A stretch of DNA of 64,000 bases from Anaerolineales bacterium. GTDB taxonomy: Bacteria > Chloroflexota > Anaerolineae > 4572-78 > J111. Below the pieces are notes generated by a model. The model was not told the DNA's origin. It did no database searches and saw only the letters and a program-made list of their open reading frames with translations. Shown one piece after another: positions 27,161 through 35,941 of the stretch (positions are counted from its first letter, which is position 1; every line of letters begins with the position of its first letter). The stretch lies in contig JACKAU010000013.1 of the NCBI GenBank assembly GCA_020634855.1, forward strand, positions 124,001 to 188,000, in the 5' to 3' direction. The position numbers and the translations under genes are program-made.

Positions 27161-27499
27161 TTATTTGGCCGCCAACTTGGTTTGACCCGCCGATTTCACT
27201 TGCCACATAACGGGGGCGGGCGGGCTGGCGTTGGTCAGGCCCGTGGCCGTCTCCAACATCGCCGGCTGGCCGTCGATCATCAGTTCGGTGCTGACGCCGG
27301 TGATGATGGTGGTGATCGTCGCACAGGGAACCAGGCCGGGGCCTTTGTTCGGACAATTATTCACTAACGCGCCGATGAGATCACGCTGCAAGATAACGGC
27401 CTGGCCGTCCACCGTGAGTTTGTGTTGGCTGGCCTTCAGTTGAACCGGCGCTTGATGAATACACGTTACAACGGAGGCTTCGGTCAAAACATTGGGCAT
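27161..27499 (-). CDS. PAAR-like spike-tip protein
   Basis: This 112-residue protein is rich in small beta-forming repeats (TVDGQAVILQRD, LMIDGQPAMLETA) with Cys residues in TCIHQ, NNCPN and PCAT that could bind metal, as in PAAR-repeat or DUF4280-like tips. It sits directly after the VgrG-like spike gene, where a tip protein is expected. It would cap and sharpen the spike during puncture. Start ATG has GGGAG/AGG upstream. Confidence 0.78.
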   Translation of the reverse strand: MPNVLTEASVVTCIHQAPVQLKASQHKLTVDGQAVILQRDLIGALVNNCPNKGPGLVPCATITTIITGVSTELMIDGQPAMLETATGLTNASPPAPVMWQVKSAGQTKLAAK

Positions 27500-27515
27500 G
27501 GTGTCACCTCTCCCA

Positions 27516-29240
27516 TTATTTGACCTCGACGGTGGGGCCGTTCAATGTCAACGACACAGCCCCGTTGGTCAAGGTGAGTTCCTGAGCTTTGGTTTCAATG
27601 GTAATCTTGCCGTTCTGGTCAATGGTAATCTTGGCGCCGCTTTGATGCTCGATGACCAACGTATCGGCGGCGGGCGGGGTAGGCCGGCCCCCCACCTCAG
27701 GCAGTTGATGGTCGGCTACCAGGATTTGAAACGCCTTGGCCTGGATCACCCGATGACCTTTACTATCGGTCAGATCGTTGACGCCCTTGCCAGTGGGCAA
27801 ACCGTTGTGATCCAGTTCGGTCGGCAGGCAGAGCCAGTAATCGCCGGCCTCATTTTTGGGACGGTCCTGGGCCGGGTTTTCCGGCCAGACAAAGCCGGTC
27901 ACAATCGCATCGTTGACCAGGCCGCGATTGTGGGCCAGCAGAGCGCGCATCTTGGGATAGATAGGCACCATTAGCCCGCACTTGTGAAAGGCAAAGGGAG
28001 CGGCAATCGGCTTGTTGTGCAGCTGCACCGCGTCGTCGATGGGCGTCTCCACACTGGGGGCCACGCCATCCGCGGGCGGCGACTGGCCGTAGTCGAGCGT
28101 AGCCAAGTGCTTTTGTTGGTTGCCCGGCGTATAATCCTTGACCTGCCCCATGTCGAGCGCCGGGCGCTGGCTCTGGCTGCTCTCGAATACGTCGCGGACG
28201 CGGTCAACCACGCTCTGGACGCCGGTGGTCACGCGCGCTCGCTGGCCGGCATCGGCGACAATGAGCTTGACATCGCAGACGTAGCCGCTGCGAGTGGAAA
28301 AGCGGTGAATCACCTGTTCGATGCGCAGCGTGCCCTGGGGCGCTTTCTCGACATCCTTGACCTGGGCGACCTGGCCGACCCGCAATCCCGGATGGCCCAG
28401 CACGGTCAAATCGAGCCGGGTGCGGATGGCGGCCGCGGATTTGTCCTGGCTCGGCTGGGGACACCGTTCGACATCGACATCATTTTCATGCAGTTCGTCC
28501 AGACGCACGATATTGGTATCGGGGGTGAACGCCACGGGCGCCGGATATTTGCTGTGGCCCACCGCCGCCCCCAGAAAAATGGTGTTATCGCGCACCACCA
28601 GTGGGGCCTTAGCCATATCGGCCAGGAGGCGCAAGGCTTGCAGCCCATTGCCGGCTTTCAAGGTGAAGTCGGTCAGCGGCAGATTGAGTTTCCCTTCTTC
28701 GGCGACGCTGACCCCGGTTGGGCCGGCAATCTCTTCCTTGATAAAAGCGTCCGCAGAAGATTGTTTGGGCTTGCTGATCGCAATACATTGGGTGCGCAGT
28801 CGATAGCCGCCCTTTTCTTGGCCGTTGATGACCGTCCGGGCGATGCCGTCCTCGCCGATCGCGCTTTTGATCGAGGTCACTTTGCCTTCGAGCACCGGCC
28901 GCGAACCGGTGGTGGTCGAGGGTTCGTCGAAGTAGCCCAGATGAATTTTGACGGTGAGCGGCGTGGGCGGGTCGGCCTGCATCCCGGTGATCTGCTTTTC
29001 TTTGAGCAGATCGGCGGTCTGCACCGGCAGGTTGATCAGCGTCATCTCAAAGCTATCCACCGCGTCGCCGGCGGTCATGGTGACCGTGATGTCGGCATCC
29101 AGAATATAAGCGCCGTTGAGGACGCTGTTAGAGACCTTGAGCGGCAGCCCCAGGCCGATCAAAGACGCGGCTGCGCCCAACAGCCCGCCGGCCGGTTTCT
29201 CTTCTTCGATCTCGACTTGATACCAGATAATAAAACTCAT
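27516..29240 (-). CDS. VgrG/gp5-gp27-like spike and hub protein
   Basis: This 574-residue protein has an N-terminal gp27-like hub part (residues ~1-330) ending with TLRIEQVIHRFSTRSGYVCD. An OB-fold-like linker follows (~430-500). The C-terminus is a run of short beta strands with alternating polar and hydrophobic residues (GAKITIDQNGKITIETKAQE), the expected triple-stranded needle. It overlaps the upstream gene by 4 nt. In contractile particles this trimer crowns the tube and opens the target membrane. No effector domain is fused. Confidence 0.85.
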   Translation of the reverse strand: MSFIIWYQVEIEEEKPAGGLLGAAASLIGLGLPLKVSNSVLNGAYILDADITVTMTAGDAVDSFEMTLINLPVQTADLLKEKQITGMQADPPTPLTVKIHLGYFDEPSTTTGSRPVLEGKVTSIKSAIGEDGIARTVINGQEKGGYRLRTQCIAISKPKQSSADAFIKEEIAGPTGVSVAEEGKLNLPLTDFTLKAGNGLQALRLLADMAKAPLVVRDNTIFLGAAVGHSKYPAPVAFTPDTNIVRLDELHENDVDVERCPQPSQDKSAAAIRTRLDLTVLGHPGLRVGQVAQVKDVEKAPQGTLRIEQVIHRFSTRSGYVCDVKLIVADAGQRARVTTGVQSVVDRVRDVFESSQSQRPALDMGQVKDYTPGNQQKHLATLDYGQSPPADGVAPSVETPIDDAVQLHNKPIAAPFAFHKCGLMVPIYPKMRALLAHNRGLVNDAIVTGFVWPENPAQDRPKNEAGDYWLCLPTELDHNGLPTGKGVNDLTDSKGHRVIQAKAFQILVADHQLPEVGGRPTPPAADTLVIEHQSGAKITIDQNGKITIETKAQELTLTNGAVSLTLNGPTVEVK

Positions 29241-29605
29241 CGCGCCGCAATGCCTCCGATAACTTCAGAACCAAACGCGCCGATGCCGTTCAAATTGCGT
29301 TTGGCGACGTTCATTTTGCGAAAGACAAAGGCCAGTTCAGCCGCTTCGTACTCGAAATCGAGCACCAGTTTGCGCCGGAACAGAAAGGTCGAGCCGGACG
29401 GGTCTTCCCGGACAACGGTCATGACCATGAAGGCGTCGGCTTTGGGTAACTGGAATATGTAGTCATCCGGCCATAGTTGATCGCCTTCGAGGGCATTGAC
29501 ATAGAGTGAGATCCGGTAGGCGTTGTCCAGAAAATTGAGACGAAACGCTTGGGGAAAGCCTTCGTCGGCGTTGATGGGTAACAGCAGGTACGAGCGTTGG
29601 GCCAC
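29237..29605 (-). CDS. Small baseplate/hub protein, plug-like
   Basis: This 122-residue protein has an N-terminal beta-strand pattern (YLLLPINADEG, FRLNFLDNAYRISLYV) and a WPDDYIF motif, resembling baseplate plug proteins of phage-like tails. No membrane helix is present. It lies between the hub-region gene at 29620 and the spike gene, overlapping the latter by 4 nt. The role is inferred from position and fold resemblance; the family match is not certain. Confidence 0.6.
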   Translation of the reverse strand: MAQRSYLLLPINADEGFPQAFRLNFLDNAYRISLYVNALEGDQLWPDDYIFQLPKADAFMVMTVVREDPSGSTFLFRRKLVLDFEYEAAELAFVFRKMNVAKRNLNGIGAFGSEVIGGIAAR

Positions 29606-29619
29606 AGTTAAATCTCCTG

Positions 29620-30180
29620 TTAAGGATTGGATAGGCTTGGACTGGCGAGCGTGCGTGTCTCGTTCAGCGAAGCAGGCGCCGGTTTGGGCGTCCGGGGGAT
29701 CGGGTTGGGGGCCGGGCCGGTCGGGATAGCCGCCGTACCCGCCGCCAGGGCCAGGTCGGCCACTTCGCTCAAGATCGTCGTCAAGCTGGAGCGCGGCACA
29801 TACTGCAACGTCAACGAGACATCCAGCGCGTCCCGCTTCTGGACGCTTTGACTGAAGCGTAAATCGGTGATCTGCATATCCAAGCTGATGGTCAACCCCG
29901 ACACGACGGGGATGCCGGTCACCGCCAGCAGCGGCGCGGCCGCCGCGACCAACAGCCGCGATGTCAGCGCCATCGTTTCCAGCGCTTTTTTCAACAGCAA
30001 GCGCTCGGGACCGATTAACATCGCTTCAATGCTGATGGTTTTGGTGGTCGGCGCAATCGCCTGCGAAAATTTACTGCCGGCAATCCGCTCGATGCGGTAG
30101 CCTTCGCTGATGTTCATACTTTGCACATAAAACAGCGGCACCGCGCCGACCAAAACCGGAACATTGACGCCAGCGGGCAT
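29620..30180 (-). CDS. Tail-tube/hub adaptor, Dit- or gp48-like
   Basis: This 186-residue protein has a beta-sandwich pattern (GYRIERIAGSKFSQAIAPTT, VSGLTISLDMQITDLRFSQ) resembling distal-tail or tube-initiation proteins of phage-like baseplates. A Pro/Ala/Ser-rich 35-residue tail follows. In related eCIS loci a LysM protein usually occupies this place; no LysM motif is visible here. It lies 27 nt after the 104-residue small gene and 14 nt before the next. Confidence 0.6.
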   Translation of the reverse strand: MPAGVNVPVLVGAVPLFYVQSMNISEGYRIERIAGSKFSQAIAPTTKTISIEAMLIGPERLLLKKALETMALTSRLLVAAAAPLLAVTGIPVVSGLTISLDMQITDLRFSQSVQKRDALDVSLTLQYVPRSSLTTILSEVADLALAAGTAAIPTGPAPNPIPRTPKPAPASLNETRTLASPSLSNP

Positions 30181-30207
30181 TTGTCATCTCCTTCTTAGGG
30201 TTAGGAC

Positions 30208-30522
30208 CTACATCCGGCTGGCCAGTTCGCGCGTCAGCTCACTAAAAACGTACTCGGTCACCCGCCGAATCTGTTCCTCGCTGAGCGCGCCGATGACTTC
30301 GATTTCCACCGGAAAGTAATAGTTGATGACCGGACCGTCGGCCCGGCTGTCAGGAGCGATGTGCGCTTCACTGCCGGGCGCGGGCATGATGTATTCGCCT
30401 TCATGCACCAGGGCAATGCCGGTCTGTTCAACGCGCCCGCCGGTTTGAAATGCGGGTACAGTCATCTCGATTATGGGGCCGGTAAAAGCGCCCGCTTCAT
30501 CAACGGGATTATCGTCAGCCAT
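30208..30522 (-). CDS. Small protein with tape-measure-like motif and the effector-shared module
   Basis: This 104-residue protein starts 2 nt past the tube gene, behind a GAGG site inside that gene. Residues ~20-50 (TVPAFQTGGRVEQTGIALVH, then EGEYIMP) match the C-terminal motif of many phage tape-measure proteins. Residues ~65-104 (INYYFPVEIEV, then a helix with LSEEQIRRVTEYVFSEL) resemble the first ~40 residues of both effector-like proteins. A full tape measure is absent, so this may be its shortened form or a cargo dock at the tube base. No other family is recognised. Confidence 0.6.
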   Translation of the reverse strand: MADDNPVDEAGAFTGPIIEMTVPAFQTGGRVEQTGIALVHEGEYIMPAPGSEAHIAPDSRADGPVINYYFPVEIEVIGALSEEQIRRVTEYVFSELTRELASRM

Positions 30523-30524
30523 GG

Positions 30525-30917
30525 TCAGGCCTCAAGTCCGACGCTGAGCGCCATGCAGTTGAAGCTGGCCTGCGGGACGCCATCGATCACCACGTTGCTA
30601 GGATTGGCCGAGGTTATGACACAGCGCGAAAACTTGATGCTGTTGAAGGTCCAATCCGTGCCTTTCTTCTCGGCCACGGCAATCGAAAACTCTTGCCCGT
30701 TGACGGCCAATTCGGTCAGGTCGGCCACCGATGTGCCGATGGCCGGGACCGTCATGGTAAAGGTAAAGGTAAAGGGCTGGCGCACGTAGCCGACATTGTC
30801 GGCCTCGACGCTGTGGATGACGGTGTGCGGCACATTAAACGTGGGCGTAAAGTTAGAGATCGGCGTGATGGTATTATTGCCGAGTTTGACTTCAAGCCGA
30901 GTGTTCCAATCAGCCAT
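30525..30917 (-). CDS. Tail tube protein (gp19/Hcp-like)
   Basis: This 130-residue protein is small, beta-rich and Asn/Thr-rich, as expected for a tail-tube or Hcp-type subunit: FTPTFNVPHTVIHSVEADNV, then VRQPFTFTFTMTVPAIG. Tube hexamers stack inside the sheath and are pushed out on contraction. It follows the sheath gene by 10 nt. Only one tube gene is present, whereas many eCIS loci carry two or three. Confidence 0.82.
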   Translation of the reverse strand: MADWNTRLEVKLGNNTITPISNFTPTFNVPHTVIHSVEADNVGYVRQPFTFTFTMTVPAIGTSVADLTELAVNGQEFSIAVAEKKGTDWTFNSIKFSRCVITSANPSNVVIDGVPQASFNCMALSVGLEA

Positions 30918-30927
30918 AAAATGCCTC

Positions 30928-32088
30928 CTATTCGAACTTCAGGGTAATCGCCAGACGATGGATAGCGCCGGCATAATCAACGGCCACCAACACCTCTACT
31001 ACCCGCTGGGATTGGGCGTTGTTAATTTGATTCAACTCCGCCGGCGTCAAGGTGTTGGGGTCTTTGTCCAATAGGGTCAAAATTGGGATCACGATGTCGT
31101 ACCCTTCGATGACCTCGGTCCGAACCAACGGTTCGAGGACGGCCTCCATTTGCGCCGTCAGGGCGCGCAGGCCGGAACGGCTGATCCGCAAATTGCCGAC
31201 CGTTTTGATCAATTGGGCCTTCAATAGAAACGAGACATTATCTACTGTGCGCACGATGTCGATATATTTCTTTCCGCCGGGGTTGCCGGTGTAGCCTTCG
31301 CCCATATAGATGCCGCGCCCGGGGATTAAGACCGGGTCAACCAGCCAATTGACACCCTTACCGGCCGGGCCGCTGGCAAAGTTCTCCGAGCCGTTGATCG
31401 TTTCGATTTCGGCTGACGTGAAGGCGTCGCTGTTGATGCTGACCGGCTTTAGCAGCAGCGAAATATGGGGTTCATAGCCGGCAATCGTCCCGGCCACCGC
31501 CGCGGCCGCGTCTTCATCACTTTTGTGGGCAATATAAACCAACCGTTCGTCGGTTAAATTGCCGCTGAGAACGGCCGTGTCGGTCGCCCCCTTGGCCAGC
31601 ATGGCCACGCCCATGCGCTCCATGCCGTCGCCGCCGGTGTTCGAGACGGTTTTGACGTGGTCGGCCAGTTTGCCGAGGGCGGCGCTGTTGGCGGTGGTCA
31701 ACGGGGTGTTGGCCAGCACCACAAACTGCACATTTAAGGTGTTGGCCGCATTCAACCCGTCATCCCAATTTGGCCCGCCTTGACCCCCATCAACCGGAAT
31801 ACCGTAAATAAGCGACGGCCCCGGCGATTGATTAAAGGCCAGCCGGATTGAGCTGGCCAGATCAAAAACGGGCGGCTTGTGCTCCGGGTCTTTGGCATGA
31901 TCGGCGGCAGCCTGCTTGGTGGTCGCATCGCGCAACTGATCTTCCGCGTCGGCCGGATTGGTAAATGGAATAGGCACGTTGGCCGCGCCGGACGAGGCCG
32001 CCCCCACAATGGCAAGGTTACCGTAAGCCCTAACCGCCGGCGCAAACAGGTCGGCGACCGGGTTGACACGAATGTATCGAACGGTCAT
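30928..32088 (-). CDS. Contractile tail sheath protein
   Basis: This 386-residue protein has the sheath pattern: an N-terminal strand (AYGNLAIVGAAS), a variable middle domain, and a conserved C-terminal core (IPGRGIYMGEGYTGNPGGKK, then RTVDNVSFLLKAQLIKTVGN). The sheath is the contraction motor of the particle. It is the only sheath gene in the locus, in contrast to three in Afp/PVC-type loci. Confidence 0.9.
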   Translation of the reverse strand: MTVRYIRVNPVADLFAPAVRAYGNLAIVGAASSGAANVPIPFTNPADAEDQLRDATTKQAAADHAKDPEHKPPVFDLASSIRLAFNQSPGPSLIYGIPVDGGQGGPNWDDGLNAANTLNVQFVVLANTPLTTANSAALGKLADHVKTVSNTGGDGMERMGVAMLAKGATDTAVLSGNLTDERLVYIAHKSDEDAAAAVAGTIAGYEPHISLLLKPVSINSDAFTSAEIETINGSENFASGPAGKGVNWLVDPVLIPGRGIYMGEGYTGNPGGKKYIDIVRTVDNVSFLLKAQLIKTVGNLRISRSGLRALTAQMEAVLEPLVRTEVIEGYDIVIPILTLLDKDPNTLTPAELNQINNAQSQRVVEVLVAVDYAGAIHRLAITLKFE

Positions 32089-32108
32089 AACATACCTCCT
32101 CGTAAAAT

Positions 32109-32327
32109 CTAATGAAATTTAGCCTTGAGTTTCCGGCGCAAGCGCTGTAGTTGTTGGTGATTCAGCGGCGGCGTGATCGGGACATCGCCGCCGGTCGCGG
32201 CCGGAGCTGTATCTTTCGCCGCGACCGGCGGGGGCTTGTCGGCCACCGTCGGGGGTTTCTCACCTTCCGGGGGACTTTTGGCCTTTTTTTCGACTTGAGC
32301 GTCTGCCGTTTTTTTGGAATTGGCCAT
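32109..32327 (-). CDS. Small disordered protein upstream of the sheath gene
   Basis: This 72-residue protein is rich in Lys, Pro and Ala with a helical end (LNHQQLQRLRRKLKAKFH). It is preceded by AGGAG and fits tightly between two operon genes (20 nt either side). Low-complexity proteins with a basic terminal helix could chaperone or cap particle parts, but the role is unknown. Confidence 0.55.
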   Translation of the reverse strand: MANSKKTADAQVEKKAKSPPEGEKPPTVADKPPPVAAKDTAPAATGGDVPITPPLNHQQLQRLRRKLKAKFH

Positions 32328-32347
32328 ACGATTATCTCCTCAACGTA

Positions 32348-33172
32348 CTAAAGCGGCGTAACAAAGAGACTAAGGATGTACTCGGCAGCGAAGAAAGTTT
32401 GCAGAGCCGCCGCCGTAAACGGAAGGCCGTTGAGCGCGGCTTCCGGAAAAATCAAGACCGGGGCATACGGCGTCCGAACCTCGGCGGTGTTGATGTCTGG
32501 ACGATAGATGTTCACCCGTTCCCCGGCCGTCCGGGCCAGTTTCACGGCCCGCAAAGCTTCGGTTACGTCGATCACCTCCCGCATCAAGAGGATGACCTCC
32601 AGAGGAAAGTGATAGTGGTTAGCCGGATTATCGGCGTTAAACGGTCCCGGTGCGCGGAGGTGGATCTCGGTGATCAGGTAGTGATACGCTTCTTTCAGAT
32701 CATCCACCGTCGTGAGCTTGTGCTTGGCCATAAACGCATCCAGATCGATGAACCGAAACCGGGCGCGGAATTCAGCGAGGGTGTTGAAGTCCGCCACTTC
32801 ACGATTCAGAATCGACTCGACTTCGCCGGGGTCCACTTCCAGGACGAGGGTCAGATCGAGCATCGCCAATATATCGAGCCACAACGGTGCAAACGGCTGC
32901 TGCTCTAGGCTGATATCGCTGCGAGTATAACTCGGTATGGTTTGCTGCCAGGTGCCGGTTAGCCGGCCGGGGGGGAAAAGCGGGCGTTGAAATTCCGTGC
33001 GGCGCACTTGCACGTCACGGATGGCGTGGAGAGTCGCAAACGGCATATCGTAGACCGCCTCGACCAATCCGCGCAGACGGGTGTGATCGGGATCGTTCGG
33101 GGGCGCTAATAGTTGCACCAGGTGCGTTGGATCGCCAAACTGTAACAGTAACTGATCGACAAACGTACTCAT
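32348..33172 (-). CDS. Unknown first gene of the injection operon, possible tail terminator/cap
   Basis: This 274-residue soluble protein starts behind GGAG 8 nt upstream. It has hydrophobic helices (WLDILAMLDLTLVLEV, YHFPLEVILLMREVIDVTEA) but no membrane span. The place next to the sheath gene is where tail-terminator or DUF4255-type caps often lie; no DUF4255 motif is recognised. No AAA+ ATPase gene is seen on either side, which is unusual. It is the leftmost operon gene before the IS-damaged region. Confidence 0.55.
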   Translation of the reverse strand: MSTFVDQLLLQFGDPTHLVQLLAPPNDPDHTRLRGLVEAVYDMPFATLHAIRDVQVRRTEFQRPLFPPGRLTGTWQQTIPSYTRSDISLEQQPFAPLWLDILAMLDLTLVLEVDPGEVESILNREVADFNTLAEFRARFRFIDLDAFMAKHKLTTVDDLKEAYHYLITEIHLRAPGPFNADNPANHYHFPLEVILLMREVIDVTEALRAVKLARTAGERVNIYRPDINTAEVRTPYAPVLIFPEAALNGLPFTAAALQTFFAAEYILSLFVTPL

Positions 33173-33433
33173 CCAAGCGCTCCGGAGCTTTTACACCTGG
33201 CTATTTGCTCGCATTATTAATAGAAGATACCTAACGGCTCAGGCTCATCATTTCGAGAAATGACATACGTGAGTCGTTACGACGAAATGACGGTCAAGAT
33301 TAATTTGATTCTAAACCGGAAGCAGTCCCATTGTCATGAGGCAAACGTCACTTTTTTCAGGATATTTTGTCCCAAAATATGATGGACTTTGAAGAACTGT
33401 TTTGGGGTTTTCCGACGTAGCGTGGGGCGGCTC

Positions 33434-33640
33434 TTACTCCAACTGCCGCAGCGCCGGGACTCGGACATACAAAACCAGGCCAAACCCTAACGAGATGAGG
33501 GCGCTGAGAATAATGGTCAATGGTTCGCCAATAAATTCGGCCACAAAACCGGCCAGCAGCGCCCCCAGCGGCATCAGGCCGAAGAAGCTGAGGGTATAAA
33601 CGCTGACCACCCGGCCGCGCAGTTTATAATTAACCCGAAA
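33434..33640 (-). pseudogene. MFS transporter C-terminal fragment cut by an IS3-type element
   Basis: About 65 residues in frame (from YKLRGRVVSVYTLSFFGLMP) carry two membrane helices typical of the last part of major facilitator transporters, and end at TAA 33434-33436. Beyond about 33640 the frame runs into the IS3-type element, so the N-terminal ten helices are lost. No other part of the gene is in the window. The gap 33173-33433 holds only a short palindrome (ATTTCGAGAAAT at about 33257-33268). Confidence 0.7.
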
Positions 33641-33686
33641 AACTGGACCACGAGCTAAGATGGAATAAGGTAAAACATCAAGGCTT

Positions 33687-34028
33687 GTGGAGGAAAAAAT
33701 TAGCCAAAAACGACAACAGTACAGCAATGACTTTAAGTTCAAAATCGCTCTGGAAGCGGTCAAGGGGGTCAAAACGGTCAGCCAAATCGCGGCTGAGCAC
33801 AACCTGCATCCGACCCAGATAGGCAATTGGAAAAAGCAATTGCTGCGGGAAGGTAGCACACTCTTTACGCGGGCCAATGACCGTCAACAACGTGAACAAC
33901 AAGATAGAGAAGCTGAGTTATACGAACAGATTGGTCGCCTCAAGATGGAATTGGAGTGGCTGAAAAAAAAGCTAGCGGCTTCGATTGAGCTAAAACGAAG
34001 GCTGTTAGAAACAGCGCATCCTGGTTGA
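33687..34028 (+). CDS. IS3-family transposase OrfA
   Basis: This 113-residue protein has an N-terminal helix-turn-helix (KFKIALEAVKGVKTVSQIAA) and a coiled-coil leucine-zipper region. OrfA binds the IS ends and normally extends into the OrfB frame by programmed -1 frameshifting at an A-run; AAAAAAAA lies at 33964-33971 near the junction. The frame is intact though the partner is broken. Confidence 0.85.
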   Translation: MEEKISQKRQQYSNDFKFKIALEAVKGVKTVSQIAAEHNLHPTQIGNWKKQLLREGSTLFTRANDRQQREQQDREAELYEQIGRLKMELEWLKKKLAASIELKRRLLETAHPG

Positions 34029-34823
34029 GTCTGCGCCGGCAATGTGAGTTAATCGGCCTAAATCGGTCGAGCTATTATTACCAACCAGTTCCGGAAAGTC
34101 CGTTCAATCTGACTCTGATGCGGCTGATCGACGAGCAGTATCTGCGGACGCCCTTTACGGCTACCTAAAAATGACGGAATATCTTCGTCAGAAAAGGGCT
34201 ATCTGGTTAATCACAAACGGGTGTACCGACTGATGAAACAGATGGGCTTACGAGCCGTCGCGCCCCGGCCTCTCATAGGCCGACCGCACCCGGAGCACCA
34301 GATTTATCCCTACCGGTTACGTGGGGTGAACATCACCCGCCCCAATCAGGTCTGGAGCGCCGATATCACTTACGTGCCGATGCAGCGAGGCTTTATGTAT
34401 CTGGTGGCCGTGCTGGACTGGTACAGCCGGTACGTGCTCAGTTGGGAACTGTCCAACACGCTGGATGGCGATTTCTGTCTGCTGGCTTTGGAACGGGCTT
34501 TGCAACGGAGCCGGCCTGAGATCTTTAACACCGATCAAGGTGCCCAGTTCACCGCCAACGCCTTTACGGGGCGGTTGGAGCGAGCCGAGATCAAGATCAG
34601 TATGGATGGTAAAGGACGTGTGTTCGACAACATTTTCATCGAAAGATTATGGCGCACGGTCAAGTACGAACACCTCTATTTGAGTGACTACACCACCGGA
34701 CTTGACCTGTTGGCGGGGCTGGCCACCTACTTTGATTTCTACAATCACGAACGCTTTCATCAGAGTTTGGATTATCGCACTCCGGCCCAAGTATATGGCC
34801 TTAACCAGGTGACCCTGGTTTAA
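34020..34823 (+). pseudogene. IS3-family transposase OrfB, frameshifted
   Basis: The rve-type DDE core is intact from 34221: WSADITYVPM, NTDQGAQF and FIERLWRTVKYE give the two Asp and the Glu. The upstream part is broken twice. Near 34153 the frame shifts between PF and YGYLKM, and near 34195 it shifts back before GYLVNHKRVY. A functional OrfAB fusion therefore cannot be made. Confidence 0.85.
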
Positions 34824-34883
34824 TCATCCATCTTAAATATCCTATTTCGTGGTCTTGACAATGGGGTAAGTTTACTGCTGCGT

Positions 34884-34954
34884 TTTCACTACCGGACAGA
34901 AATATCAGAAAGGTTAGGTAAACAAAACCAACCCGGATAGGGAAGTCTTCATTA
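34884..34954. repeat. Orphan terminal fragment of the IS4-type element
   Basis: This 71-bp copy matches 35943-36014 (72 bp) almost exactly, starting TTTCACTACCGGACAGA, the terminal inverted repeat of the element at 35942-37155. Beyond 34954 the two sequences diverge, where the IS5-type relic begins. Confidence 0.9.
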
Positions 34955-34989
34955 GACATGTTGTGAAATAAGGAGCCGAAAAAAGAGAC

Positions 34990-35890
34990 AGCATAAGGTA
35001 AGAAGTCAAAGGATTAAGCGTGGCGAAGGTGGTAATTCCACAAGCCACAAGCGACCAGCATGAACAAATCAGCGAGATTGGCTTTTATTGCGATAGGTAT
35101 CGGTTAAACAGCGGAACCGTTTGATGCCAGCCAAGGCATGCTCAACCACAATGCGGCCCGCGCTAATGGTCTGGTTGTCAGCCTTTTGGTCTGGGGTCAA
35201 GGGATGGTGTTTACTACTTTTATGGGGCATCACGACATCGAGTTGGGGATAATCTTTCTTGATGCCCATAAAACCGAGATCAACCCAGACCCCGACATCA
35301 GTCGGAATGTGCTCGCTCAAGCTGAGACTGTTTGAAGCGATGATAATCCTGTCGAGATCCTGGTTTGGTTGAGGTTAAGCACAAGATGGCGGTTTGTTCA
35401 TCGGTTACAACCAAGTTGCGCACCGATGCTCTTTTGCTTGCCGGAATAGTGCTTGCGTTGGGCTTTGCCCTTTTGGGGTCGTTGCACGGGGCGTTCTGTA
35501 CCATCAATGAAAATATCCTTGATCTCGGGAAAGTGGTGCATGAATTCTTCTACGGTGCGGATCTTGCGTTTCGGCAGGACCACCTGCCAAGCCAATGTTT
35601 TTCCAGAATAGGTAACAACTCCTGGACCCAATGCCAGCTTCGGGAGCGGTCGACATCAAAAAGAAGCCGGCCAGATCAAAGGTCGGATAACATTTCAGGT
35701 AAAACAGGATGAAGAAGAGTTGGTGCTGACTGGTCAGCAAGGTGTGTTTTCGGCCACCTCCCTCGGCTCGTTTGCGGTTAGTTTTCTGCTCTCGCTTGCT
35801 CTTGGTTACGCAGCATCAAAGCTCGGGAGTAGGGTGTTGAATTCAGCGACACTCACCCCGGTTAATGCTTTCAGCAAACGCCTGACTTAA
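34990..35890 (-). pseudogene. IS5-family (DDE_Tnp_4) transposase relic with several frameshifts
   Basis: Pieces of one transposase can be read in order on the minus strand: LTGVSVAEFNTLLPSFD (near 35860), YLKCYPTFDLAGF, KTLAWQVVLPKRKIRTVEEF with IDGTERPVQRP, then WVDLGFMGIKKDYPQ and ALAGIKRFRC. The catalytic IDGTE aspartate is visible. At least three frame breaks separate the pieces, so the gene is dead. The end near 34955 reads GACATGTTGTGAAA, like IS5-group ends. Confidence 0.75.
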
Positions 35891-35941
35891 GGCTATTCGT
35901 GGCTGATTTTGTCTTGCTGTTAGTCAACTGCGTAAGTCCTG

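Larger units (their letters stand above)
33643..34868 (+). mobile_element. IS3-family insertion sequence, degraded
   Basis: The element has two overlapping transposase frames. Its ends share GACCACGA as inverted repeats (left 33645-33652, right 34845-34852), but they are imperfect. It is approximately 1.2 kb. It lies inside the MFS gene fragment; exact ends and target duplication are uncertain. Confidence 0.75.

Noticed and set aside
14776..33172. A prophage
   Set aside because: Tail genes only; no capsid, portal, terminase, integrase or lysis genes, and the gene order ends in effector-like proteins.
33434..33877. A 147-residue MFS protein
   Set aside because: Its first half is the antisense of the IS3 element; only the last ~65 residues are transporter-like.
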